This document shows, one piece after another, positions 34,664 to 42,981 of a DNA stretch of 48,203 bases. The notes under the pieces are model-generated. The model searched no databases. It saw only the letters and a list, made by a program, of their open reading frames with translations, and was not told the origin of the DNA. Made by a program: the position numbers and the translations under genes. The stretch lies in assembly GCA_034414555.1 (NCBI GenBank), contig DAOUMA010000004.1, positions 1 to 48,203 on the forward strand, in the 5' to 3' direction. Numbering within the stretch: the stretch's first letter is position 1; every line of letters begins with the position of its first letter. This DNA is from CG2-30-46-19 sp034414555 (GTDB lineage: Bacteria > Chloroflexota > Dehalococcoidia > GIF9 > AB-539-J10).

Positions 34664-35075
34664 CTTCGACCAACCTCTGGGAATATTACACTGATAATTG
34701 TAAGAGTTGTAGTTTTCTCGGATTCCCTGTGGTCTATAGTATAGCTCCCGAATGTCAGTGCTGAACTAGAGGTATCCACAACTGAGAAAAGACCGATTTA
34801 TCGCTGGAATCATCTACCTGGCGTTAGCGGCGTAGATTTTGTTAGTGGGAACAACAGGTGAGACTGTAGCTCCAGTAATGGCCCCTGCTGTGTTGGGGAT
34901 ATGGGGTGTAGCAACGGCTAGGAAGAGATAGGCGACTGCCGATAATGTAACAATAGTCATTTTGTTACGTCACAATGCGATGAAAAGTTACTTACTATAG
35001 GATATAACGATCCTGAGAATACGACATCTTAACGGCCGGAAGTGCATTATCAATTTGGGAGTACCAAATAGGTCC
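34664..35075. other. Intergenic region with a decayed small membrane-protein frame
   Basis: This 412-bp gap holds one recognisable frame on the plus strand, at 34782-34931: (L)RKDRFIAGIIYLALAA, stop TAG, then ILLVGTTGETVAPVMAPAVL and GIWGVATARKR. It resembles small two-helix membrane proteins, interrupted by an in-frame TAG at 34833-34835. Confidence 0.45.
34782..34931 (+). pseudogene. Two-helix mini-membrane protein with an in-frame stop
   Basis: Reading from CTG 34782 (GAGG site upstream), the frame has hydrophobic helix 1 (FIAGIIYLALAA), TAG, and helix 2 (APAVLGIWGVATA) and ends KR-stop. Two halves in the same frame with a hydrophobic profile on both sides suggest a recently inactivated gene. 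Confidence 0.4.
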
Positions 35076-35378
35076 CTATTTAAGCACTTCCTTAAGCGCC
35101 CTCGCCGCAGTATAGACACAGCCCACGCCACAAACGTACTGAGCCACTCGTAATGCCTCAGCGATTTCTTCCTTGGTCGCTCCCGCCTTTATTGCCTCTC
35201 TTGCCAGTGACTGAACACCGTCCGATGCTCCATGCACCGCGTCCAGCACCATGGCAATTAATAGCTTTATTTTCCTTGGCAGGGCGCCGTCTGCTAGGGC
35301 TAGCTTTTGGGTATCGTTTACCAGTTTCAGAAGTTTCGGATCCAAATCTTCATAAATTCTCAAAGGGTGCTCTGGCAT
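35076..35378 (-). CDS. Carboxymuconolactone decarboxylase/AhpD-like protein
   Basis: The 100-residue, all-helical protein has the CMD signature: LALADGALPRKIKLLIAMVLDAVHGASDG...AREAIKAGATKEEIAEAL. It lacks the classical CxxC of AhpD; instead CGVGC lies near residue 90. It may be a small peroxidase or isomerase-like enzyme. GGAGGTGATTAC precedes the ATG. It lies 19 bp downstream of the MBL-fold gene. Confidence 0.75.
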   Translation of the reverse strand: MPEHPLRIYEDLDPKLLKLVNDTQKLALADGALPRKIKLLIAMVLDAVHGASDGVQSLAREAIKAGATKEEIAEALRVAQYVCGVGCVYTAARALKEVLK

Positions 35379-35397
35379 GTAATCACCTCCAGTTTGA

Positions 35398-36102
35398 TTA
35401 TTTGATATTTGGAATTTGAGTGTCCCACCTCAAGTGCATGAGCAGGTTCTTAAGCTTAGTGGATGCCTTGCCTATAACTGGAGCACCGTGCCCCGGAAGT
35501 AAGATATCAAATTCCAGCTGCGAGATCGCAATTAATGAAGCCTTAGCTCGTGCTATATCCACAGAAAGGTTGCTGGCAGGAGGTCTGGGATTACCTTTCG
35601 AGTCGCTTCTAAGAGCATCGCCGACAAAGATGACTTTTCCCGGTAGATAGAGACAGATACTGCCATTGGTATGACCCGGGGTGTAGATAACTTTGAAATC
35701 GTTCATCTCAAAGCCGTCCCCGAGGATGATGTCAGGTTCCACCGCATGAAAACGCATTAGCCGCGTCATTAACTTGAAAAGTACCCCAAGAGGTCCTCTA
35801 ATAGTTTTAAATCCACTCCTGCCCGAAAGGATTGGAGCATCACTGGCATGTATGGCGAGCTTCGCACCTGTCATTTTCTTCATTTCTGCGGCACTACCGA
35901 TATGGTCTATATCGGCATGAGTCAGAATGACATAATTTATGTTAGATGGATTTTTCCCTAATGCTTTAACATATTTTATAATCTTGTTTCCGTTGCCGGG
36001 CATACCTGTATCAATCACCAGCATCTTAGCCTCGGTGATGACTAGATAGCAGTTGGCACCTCTGACACTGTTTATCCGATGAATGCCGGAAGTTATCTCC
36101 AT
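35398..36102 (-). CDS. MBL-fold metallo-hydrolase
   Basis: The 234-residue protein shows the beta-lactamase fold metal site HADIDH (THADIDHIGSAAEM), YTPGHTNGSICLYL and IFVGDAL, with a C-terminal LLPGHGAPVIG. It belongs to the glyoxalase II-like group of hydrolases; the substrate is unknown. AGAGGAA precedes the ATG, and the downstream CMD gene is likely in the same transcript. Confidence 0.88.
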   Translation of the reverse strand: MEITSGIHRINSVRGANCYLVITEAKMLVIDTGMPGNGNKIIKYVKALGKNPSNINYVILTHADIDHIGSAAEMKKMTGAKLAIHASDAPILSGRSGFKTIRGPLGVLFKLMTRLMRFHAVEPDIILGDGFEMNDFKVIYTPGHTNGSICLYLPGKVIFVGDALRSDSKGNPRPPASNLSVDIARAKASLIAISQLEFDILLPGHGAPVIGKASTKLKNLLMHLRWDTQIPNIK

Positions 36103-36269
36103 CGCTTTATTCCTCTAGTAGGCATCTTTATTATTCTATTACGAAAGAGTGTCCGGTTCAATATTGTGATAACATCGAAGAGGTCATGCTCATTTGGTAG
36201 GATGACACATTCTGGCTTTCTGTTCAGAGATTGGCCAGTGAACATCATGGTGGACAGTTTGTGGCAGGT

Positions 36270-36580
36270 CATGTGCACAGCACGCCCTAGGAGGCAGCAC
36301 AGGGTACTATAGCCTATTCCCAACTCCCTTCTCACTTGGCTGAAGTTTCCATCTTTGAGCTGCCACTGCACCTCTGCCTCGGCCTGTCTGGTAAGTCTCA
36401 AATGAGGCGGGATCAACCCTCTGCCCTCGGCAAAGGTATGCCCACATTCGCGGCATCGCCAGCATGGCGATGAAGCTCAAGATAAACCCTCCTGCCATTG
36501 CTCTAGGTGTGAAGCACCTCTCTTGCCTTGCTCACACCCTGCCGGTGCAACCTTGTCGAGCTACAATAAGGGCATTTCAT
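36270..36580 (-). pseudogene. ISL3-like transposase remnant
   Basis: On the minus strand a start at 36580 gives MKCPYCSSTRLHRQGVSKA, the ISL3 zinc ribbon, then a TAG stop. In another frame the sequence continues WRCRECGHTFAEGR..LIPPHLRLTRQAEAEVQ and a helix-turn-helix, LGIGYSTLCCLLGRAV. The catalytic DDE part is missing, so it is a decayed insertion sequence, lying upstream of the CO dehydrogenase operon. No terminal inverted repeats were found by eye. Confidence 0.65.
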
Positions 36581-36922
36581 CTTCGTTACCTCAACCATCA
36601 TCTTTACTACTACCCTCTCCTTATCCCCCCACCCCCCACTTCGTAATCTTTAAGTCCGAGCAGAATTGTGATACATTTTCTTGGCTCTTAGCCACGGTAG
36701 TGAGACTTCCTTCCTTTATCTTCTTCTTTATCCTGGGGTTTTTATCACCTTACTTTTTCCAGAAAAATTTTTCCACACAATCTAAAATACAGCCGACAAT
36801 GATTGACAAACCTCGAACAGTAAATTATTATAATTTCAAAGGGAATGTCTGTAGGGGTAGTCGCGGGAAATGTCAGTTCTTTGACATGTTGCTAAGAAAT
36901 CCTTTGAAAAGGGAGGCAAATG
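36581..36922. other. Intergenic region before the CO dehydrogenase operon
   Basis: No gene is seen in this 340-bp stretch. It is C/T-rich at 36600-36650, then AT-rich, and holds the cooF promoter at 36803-36831. Confidence 0.4.
36803..36831 (+). promoter_or_regulatory. Promoter of the cooF-cooS operon
   Basis: TTGACA (36803-36808) and TATTAT (36826-36831) are 17 bp apart; an alternative TATAAT at 36829-36834 would give a 20-bp spacer. The transcript would have about an 85-nt leader before ATG 36923. Confidence 0.55.
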
Positions 36923-37519
36923 ATGAGAGTCAAAATTGTCTTAGTGGATAGGTGTATCGGTTGTAAGTCCTGTGAAATTGCGTGCGCTGTGGAACACTCC
37001 CGGACAAAGCAGCTGTTCTCCAGTGTATTCGAAGAGCCGCGTCCACAAAAAAGGATTGAAGTTGCACCAAGCCCTGGGCTGACGACATTCCCTGTCACCT
37101 GCCGTCAATGTGATCCTGCGCCCTGTGTGGATGTTTGCCCAGCTGGTGCAATTAGTCGAGAAGCAGATGTCAATTTGATTGCCCCTGATAGATGTCGGAA
37201 ATGCTGGATGTGCCTCATTGTATGTCCATTTTCAATTATTCAGGTCGACCATACTACCAGTAAAGCACTAAAATGTGATGACTGCATAGAACGCAAAAGA
37301 GAAGGAAGAGAACCCGCATGTGTGGAGGCTTGTCCAACTAAAGCATTGCGGATTGAAGAAACAGAAGATATGACATTGTTCAAAATAGAGCGTATGAAGC
37401 TTGCCGATACAGTGCACAAGGTCTCAAGAGGAGAACCAGTTGAAAAGGTTCCCGCATCTATTAAGATATGGCGAGATTTTGGCGAAGAGATAACTAAACT
37501 TAAGGAGGAGGTAAGATGA
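36923..37519 (+). CDS. cooF: CooF-like 4Fe-4S ferredoxin for CO dehydrogenase
   Basis: The 198-residue protein carries four 4Fe-4S motifs: CIGCKSCEIAC, CRQCDPAPCVDVCP, CRKCWMCLIVCP, and CDDC...CVEACP. It is an HycB/CooF-type polyferredoxin that takes electrons from CooS. ATG 36923 is preferred to 36920 because GGGAGG then lies 6 nt before it. Its stop overlaps the start of cooS (ATGA), which indicates a tight operon. Confidence 0.92.
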   Translation: MRVKIVLVDRCIGCKSCEIACAVEHSRTKQLFSSVFEEPRPQKRIEVAPSPGLTTFPVTCRQCDPAPCVDVCPAGAISREADVNLIAPDRCRKCWMCLIVCPFSIIQVDHTTSKALKCDDCIERKREGREPACVEACPTKALRIEETEDMTLFKIERMKLADTVHKVSRGEPVEKVPASIKIWRDFGEEITKLKEEVR

Positions 37520-39387
37520 ATAACAAAATGGGGTTAACAATTGATAAGTTGGCTGGGCAGCTTATAGAGAAGGCTCGGAGAGAGGGGATTGAGCTCGTTT
37601 GGGACCGCTTCGAGGCTCAGCAACCTCAATGTGGTTTCGGACAACTGGGTATCTGCTGCCGAAACTGCAATATGGGACCATGTAGAATTGACCCATTCGG
37701 AGATGGCCCTAAAAAGGGAGTTTGTGGGGCAACTGCTGATACAATTGTTGCTCGGAATCTGGCGAGGATGATTGCTGCCGGGGCTGCGGCTCATTCTGAC
37801 CATGATAGAGATATTGTGGAGGCCCTACATCTCACAGCCCGGGGAGAGACTCAAGGATATGAAATTACGGATGAGGGGAAATTGAAGCGCTTATGTGAAG
37901 AATACGGAATTAGTACCAAGGGGAAAGATAAACAGAAATTGGCTGAAGAGCTTGCCTTAGAAATAATGAAAGAATATGGAATGATAAAAGGCGAACTTCA
38001 ATTTGCTCAAAGACCACCTGAAAAAAGGAAGGAACTCTGGGGGAAAATCGGCGTCCTGCCAAGAGGCGTTGACCGCGAAATTGTGGAGGTAATGCATAGG
38101 ACCCATATCGGAGTTGATACAGATTATATAAATATCCTGCTTCATGGGGTTAGAACTGCATTGAGCGATGGTTGGGGCGGCTCAATGATTGCCACTGAAT
38201 TAAGTGATGTCCTTTTTGGCATTCCTAAACCAGTTGAATCTACAGTGAATTTAGGAGTCTTACAAGAGGACATGGTGAATATCGTCGTTCATGGTCATAA
38301 TCCACTTCTTTCAGAGATGATACTCAAGGCTGCTTCAGACAATGAATTGATTGAGTTGGCCAAGCAAAATGGGGCAAAAGGAATAAACGTCGTTGGGATG
38401 TGCTGCACAGGTAATGAGCTTTTGATGAGAAAAGGGATTCCTATCGCTGGGAACTTCCTAGATCAGGAATTAGCTATTATTACCGGGGCTGTAGAAGCAA
38501 TGGTGGTGGATTATCAATGTATAATGCCTTCTCTGCCTGATGTGGCCAAGTGTTACCATTCCAAGGTTATTTCTACCGCTCGTAAAGCTAAATTCCCGGG
38601 AACTGAATATATTGAATTTGATGAGCGTAGAGCTGTAGATATAGCCAAGAGAATCACTAAAATTGCAGTTGAGAATTTCCCCAATAGAATTAAAGAAAGA
38701 GTGATGATTCCCGAAAAGCCGGTTAAATTGGTGGCTGGTTTTTCTGTTGAGGCAATCTTGGAAGCTCTGGGTGGTACGCCTAAACCTTTGATTGACGCTA
38801 TAAAGGATGGCAAAATCCGTGGAGCTGCCGGTGTAGTCGGATGTAATAACCCTAAAATTCCCCAGGATTACGGGCATATAACCTTGGTTAAGAAGCTAAT
38901 TGAGAGTAACATATTAGTTGTTACCACTGGATGTAATGCCATTGCCACAGCTAAAGCAGGTTTAATGCTTCCAGAGGCAGCAGAACTTGCCGGAGATGGA
39001 CTTAAAGAAATAGCTAAAGCCCTTGGTATTCCACCCGTGCTTCACATGGGTTCTTGTGTAGATAATACTCGTATTCTTGTTTTACTGGGCGAGTTAGCCA
39101 AGGCGTTGAATGTGGATATCAGTGATTTACCTGTAGCCGGTGCTGCCCCTGAATGGATGTCAGAGAAAGCAGTTAGCATTGGGACTTATGTTGTAGGGTC
39201 GGGTATCTTCACAGTTTTAGGGACAATACCTCCAGTGCTGGGTAGCTTGAACGTTACCAATTTGTTGACCAGGGATTTAGAGGGGGTGATAGGAGCTAAA
39301 TTTGCGGTTGAACCAGACCCAGTAAAAGCAGCTCGCTTAATGGTTGATTATATTGAGAGTAAAAGGAAAGCGCTGGGATTAACTTAA
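37516..39387 (+). CDS. cooS: Anaerobic Ni-Fe-S carbon monoxide dehydrogenase catalytic subunit
   Basis: This 623-residue protein is full length for CooS. The D/B-cluster Cys set is present (CGFGQLGICCRNCNMGPC, KKGVCGAT). The C-cluster ligands are in place: His in VHGHNPL and Cys in GMCCTGN, YQCIMPS, VGCNNPK, TTGCNAIAT and MGSCVDN. It oxidises CO to CO2, passing electrons to CooF. The downstream FAD oxidoreductase and the lack of hydrogenase or acetyl-CoA synthase genes point to a CODH-ferredoxin-FNOR cluster, perhaps for electron supply or oxidative stress defence, not for the Wood-Ljungdahl pathway. Confidence 0.96.
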   Translation: MNNKMGLTIDKLAGQLIEKARREGIELVWDRFEAQQPQCGFGQLGICCRNCNMGPCRIDPFGDGPKKGVCGATADTIVARNLARMIAAGAAAHSDHDRDIVEALHLTARGETQGYEITDEGKLKRLCEEYGISTKGKDKQKLAEELALEIMKEYGMIKGELQFAQRPPEKRKELWGKIGVLPRGVDREIVEVMHRTHIGVDTDYINILLHGVRTALSDGWGGSMIATELSDVLFGIPKPVESTVNLGVLQEDMVNIVVHGHNPLLSEMILKAASDNELIELAKQNGAKGINVVGMCCTGNELLMRKGIPIAGNFLDQELAIITGAVEAMVVDYQCIMPSLPDVAKCYHSKVISTARKAKFPGTEYIEFDERRAVDIAKRITKIAVENFPNRIKERVMIPEKPVKLVAGFSVEAILEALGGTPKPLIDAIKDGKIRGAAGVVGCNNPKIPQDYGHITLVKKLIESNILVVTTGCNAIATAKAGLMLPEAAELAGDGLKEIAKALGIPPVLHMGSCVDNTRILVLLGELAKALNVDISDLPVAGAAPEWMSEKAVSIGTYVVGSGIFTVLGTIPPVLGSLNVTNLLTRDLEGVIGAKFAVEPDPVKAARLMVDYIESKRKALGLT

Positions 39388-39453
39388 TCCGTTGATTGGA
39401 ATGGGTAAAGGGGCAGGGTTTCCTCTGTCAAGGCTCATAGATTGGGGCGAAGG

Positions 39454-40683
39454 ATGAGAATAGTAATTATTGGTCAGGGGCCAGCTGGGATAAGTGCTAT
39501 TGAATCAATAAGAAACTACGACCAAGAATCTGAGATAATTGTTATATCGGGCGAGAGCAGTATCCCATATTCTCCTACATTGTTACCTGATTATCTATTG
39601 AATGAGGAGAAAGAAGTTGTACTATGGAAAGAGAGAGACTTCTTCTCTAAGACGAAGGTTCAGCATTTAGATGATAGGGTAACGGAAATATTCCCGGAAG
39701 ATAGAAAGGTGACAACTGAGTTAAAGAGAGAGCTCGCATATGATAGATTACTTATCGCTGCTGGGGCTCTAGTTGCTGTTCCCCGAATTAGAGGTATAGA
39801 TAAGAAAGGGGTCTTCACTTTTAAGACGCTGGAAGATGCCGAGAACATACTGAAATGGCTGAGGAAGGAACACCCCAAAGAAGCTATAGTTGTGGGAGCT
39901 GGATTTATTGGCATCGATGCAGCTGTGTGTTTGAAAGAAAAGGGGTTAAATGTAAAGGTAATTGAGGTATTGGATAGGATACTTCCTGCAATGCTGGATA
40001 AAGAGATGGCGGGATATGCTCTAGGGAAACTGCAGGAAAGGGGCATAGAGTTTTTGTTCCAAGAAAAAGTTAGCGGAGTTGAGGGAAAGGATAGGGTAGA
40101 TGAAATTGTACTGGAATCTGGCAGGGAATTAAAATGCGATCTTTTAATTATAGCTACGGGCGTAAAGCCCAATCTATCATTTATTGCGAAAAAGCTGAAG
40201 ACGAATGTGGGGATAGTTGTTGATGGACATCTTCAAACCTCAGAAGAGAATATATTTGCTGCAGGCGATATAGTAGAATTCAAGGATAGAATTACCGGTG
40301 AATTTACTGTAAATGCAATTCATCCTAATGCAGTTGTACAGGGTAGAATAGCGGGTAAGAATATTGTGAATCAAACCGAAAAATATCCAGGCTCAGAAAA
40401 TGTCACTATCATCAAGATATTTGATACCCCGGTTGTGTCTGCTGGCGTAATGCAGGGAGATGTTGTTAAAAGATTCGATGAAAATGGATACAGAAAATTC
40501 TATCTCAAAGACAATAGGATAGTAGGGTTACAGTTTGTGGGTAGTACTGATGAAGCGGGTATTTACTATTCGCTGATGGGTAAGCGTGAAAGTTTAGAGG
40601 GAAAGGAGCGTTTCATCTTCGATGAACGGTTTAACTACGGTTATATGCTTACCCTGTGTTATAAAGCGCCAGCTTTGCTGTAA
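39454..40683 (+). CDS. FAD/NAD(P)-dependent oxidoreductase of the CO dehydrogenase operon
   Basis: The 409-residue protein starts MRIVIIGQGPAGISAIESIR (FAD site), has VVGAGFIGIDAAVCLKEKGL (NAD(P) site, about residue 150) and FAAGDIVE near residue 270. It belongs to the NADH oxidase/rubredoxin reductase group. The N-terminal redox Cys found in CoA-disulfide reductases is replaced here (SSIPYSPTLLPDYL). It follows cooS by 66 bp and may transfer electrons from CooF to NAD(P). ATG 39454 is preferred to the TTG at 39442. Confidence 0.85.
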   Translation: MRIVIIGQGPAGISAIESIRNYDQESEIIVISGESSIPYSPTLLPDYLLNEEKEVVLWKERDFFSKTKVQHLDDRVTEIFPEDRKVTTELKRELAYDRLLIAAGALVAVPRIRGIDKKGVFTFKTLEDAENILKWLRKEHPKEAIVVGAGFIGIDAAVCLKEKGLNVKVIEVLDRILPAMLDKEMAGYALGKLQERGIEFLFQEKVSGVEGKDRVDEIVLESGRELKCDLLIIATGVKPNLSFIAKKLKTNVGIVVDGHLQTSEENIFAAGDIVEFKDRITGEFTVNAIHPNAVVQGRIAGKNIVNQTEKYPGSENVTIIKIFDTPVVSAGVMQGDVVKRFDENGYRKFYLKDNRIVGLQFVGSTDEAGIYYSLMGKRESLEGKERFIFDERFNYGYMLTLCYKAPALL

Positions 40684-40722
40684 GCCTTGCCTTTGTGAGT
40701 ATGTGTTACTACAAATAGTGTG

Positions 40723-41668
40723 TTAAGCCGAAGATTGTTTTTGATGCCTCAAAATGGCAAATGGCTGCGCCCCATAACTAACCATTTGCCAGTTCAAACG
40801 CTTTTCCTCTAGGATGCCGGATACTATCACCAAAGCCGAGGTTTCACCGGGAAAACGCCCTACCACATTCGTCCTCCTTCTAACTTCCTTAAACGCTCGC
40901 TCCAAGACGTTGCTGGTACGGATGTGCTTCCAGTGCCGCTCAGGGAAGCGGTAAAAGGTTAGACATTCACCAAGGTGCTTACCTAAAACTTCAGTGGCAG
41001 TAGGAAATTCCTCCCCATAGCGAGCCAGAAACTTGCTCGCCTCATCCTGGGTATCATCCAAAGAGGCAGCCTATAAAATGCGATGTAGGGCCTTTTTCAC
41101 CTCCGCCTGCCTTTTCTTTGGGCACTCTAGCCAGCGCATCTCAGGTGCGGTGAACCACACAGCGTTGCCGGGGGACATCAGACCATACATCATTGGTAGC
41201 CCGAAGCAATCCTGGGTTGACATCAGAGATAATAAGCCCGTTGAGTCTCCGATTGGCCTGGGAGATACTGGAGCGGGAGAGCCCGCTCTTGCCTCATAAG
41301 GGCGCCAGGGCTTGCTTGAAGTCTCAAGTTGATGGCCCCTCTACGTAGAGCACTGGAATGACTTTCTCTAGCGCCCGGCTGCGATGCTGCCAGGTATTAA
41401 GCAGTTGGCGGCGAAATGCTTACTTGGTCTGATGCCCGGGGCACTCGCCACTCTCTATGCCCATTGCGGTAACCGTAGCATTCCCCATGACTGCGCTCGT
41501 AACGACCTCAATCTAGGAATTCAGTTACCTTTTCCTCCAGAGCCATGGTAAGCAGAATCTTCGTCCCCTCCCGAGCGAATAACTTCAGTGTTGACCCTGT
41601 AACTCCTCGAGGGATAATCCTACATTCGCCATGGGCATCTCTTGCTCTTTATGGTATTCTTTAGCCAT
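40723..41668 (-). pseudogene. IS256-family transposase remnant
   Basis: The C-terminal part (40723-41061) reads FRFPERHWKHIRTSNVLERAF...RRRTNVVGRFPGE, the IS256 (mutator) signature. Upstream, frames are broken; minus-strand pieces still read KLFAREGTKILLTMALEEKV and RYERS..ECYGYRNGH, and a start near 41668 gives MAKEYHKEQEMPMANVG. Several stops and shifts make it non-functional. It is immediately downstream of the CO dehydrogenase operon. Confidence 0.75.
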
Positions 41669-41949
41669 CGATATATCTTCCCTTCCGAGGTATTCTGAAG
41701 CCCTCTTATGAATGTTACCACAAGTAAATTCGAAACGACTTCCATACATACTTAAGTATTTTAGCATACTATCAAGGTATCACATTAAAAGGATTACTGA
41801 TTGAACAAAATGACGGAATGTTACTCCTCACACCCGCAACCTCCTGTCGGTTCGCAGAAGGATAAGCATTCTCATAATGATAGTTGCTTCATTGTCTTAA
41901 GTGGAGTATCATATTCACAAAGCATACCGACTGCGGGTGGAGCGCCGAC
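41669..41949. other. Intergenic region before the EVE-nuclease gene
   Basis: This 281-bp gap shows no gene. A GGTGGAG ribosome site lies 9 nt before the GTG at 41950. No certain promoter was identified. Confidence 0.35.
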
Positions 41950-42927
41950 GTGAAGCAGACTACACAGACGCCAAATTCTGAAACCCAGTGCTGGCTGATA
42001 TGTACTAGCCAGGTCAATTTCCAAATCGATCGGCAGAATAACTTCTCCGTAGAAGGGTTCAGAACTCGTAACAGGAGACTAGTCTCTGAAATTAAACCAG
42101 GCGATAAGTTCGTCGTTTATATCAATCAGCTGCAAAGATTTGGGGCGACATTACAGGCTACTGGTAAGCCTTATACCGACGAGCAAACGAGAATATGGGT
42201 AGAACAAGACGAGATGTGGCCGTGTCGATTCACAACCAAGCCTATTATTGTATTAGAAGACGACCAGCTTTTGGACGCTAAGAAGCTGGTGACACAGCTA
42301 AGTTTCATAACTGCTGAACAGAAAAGGGTAAACTGGGGTCTGGCCTTTCATCAGAGTCTACGCAAGATTCCCCACGATGACTTTGAGCTGACTGAGTCCG
42401 AGATGCGAAAGATCCTGGCATTAACTGGCAGGAAGCCGGAGAGCGGGCTTCTCACAGAAGAACAAGCTAAGGAAGCAATAATGGCGCTTGCTCTAGAGAA
42501 GAGGTCTCTCCATGACCGCATCTGTGAAATGCTAGAGACGCTTGGAAGCCGCATGGAATATAACTCCTATACCAACCATCGTGTTACGCCCGAGCATGCT
42601 GTCGAACTCGATGTCGCTTGGCTGGACAAAAAGAGCCCTGAAATAGCAATCGAAGTTCAGATAGGTGGCAATCTAATAGAGGCTAAGGATAAGCTGGCAC
42701 AAGCCAAGAAGTTCAATTACCGAAAGGTCATCATGGTGATTGAGCAAGCTCAGCTGCAACGGCTGAATGCTATTATCAGGTTTGATGAACTGGTGGACTG
42801 GATGGAAGCCTGGTCAATACAGGCTGTATACCAGCTTTACACAGCTGGAATGTCTTTTCTTGACTTGTATGAGCGGCTTAGGGAGTCCCGGTACAAGAAG
42901 AAAACCGAAGTAGAATTTGTTAGCTAA
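41950..42927 (+). CDS. EVE-domain protein fused to a PD-(D/E)XK-like nuclease domain
   Basis: The 325-residue protein (GTG start with GGTGGAG upstream) has an EVE-like domain at about 12-155: CWLICTSQVNFQIDRQN..., LVSEIKPGDKFVVYI, TGKPYTDEQTRIW, MWPCRFTTKPI. EVE domains bind modified bases in DNA or RNA. After a linker, residues 175-270 form an alpha/beta domain with VELDVAWLDKK...EIAIEVQIGG...KFNYRKVIMVIEQ, which looks like a PD-(D/E)XK core (Asp221, Glu235-x-Gln237 in place of Lys). It may be a modification-dependent restriction endonuclease. It faces the IIG-like gene tail to tail (54 bp gap). Confidence 0.6.
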   Translation: MKQTTQTPNSETQCWLICTSQVNFQIDRQNNFSVEGFRTRNRRLVSEIKPGDKFVVYINQLQRFGATLQATGKPYTDEQTRIWVEQDEMWPCRFTTKPIIVLEDDQLLDAKKLVTQLSFITAEQKRVNWGLAFHQSLRKIPHDDFELTESEMRKILALTGRKPESGLLTEEQAKEAIMALALEKRSLHDRICEMLETLGSRMEYNSYTNHRVTPEHAVELDVAWLDKKSPEIAIEVQIGGNLIEAKDKLAQAKKFNYRKVIMVIEQAQLQRLNAIIRFDELVDWMEAWSIQAVYQLYTAGMSFLDLYERLRESRYKKKTEVEFVS

Positions 42928-42981
42928 CCAGCGACCGCTCTAATGGAGCTTGCCGATTCACTATTTGACAGAAACTGCAAA

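Noticed and set aside
36093..36416. 107-residue minus-strand frame as an intact gene
   Set aside because: Its first half is the middle of an ISL3-like transposase and the other half has no similarity; it is part of a decayed element.
39660..40172. Minus-strand open frame (170 codons) over the FAD oxidoreductase
   Set aside because: It is antisense to an intact FAD/NAD-binding protein; no start signal or family match.
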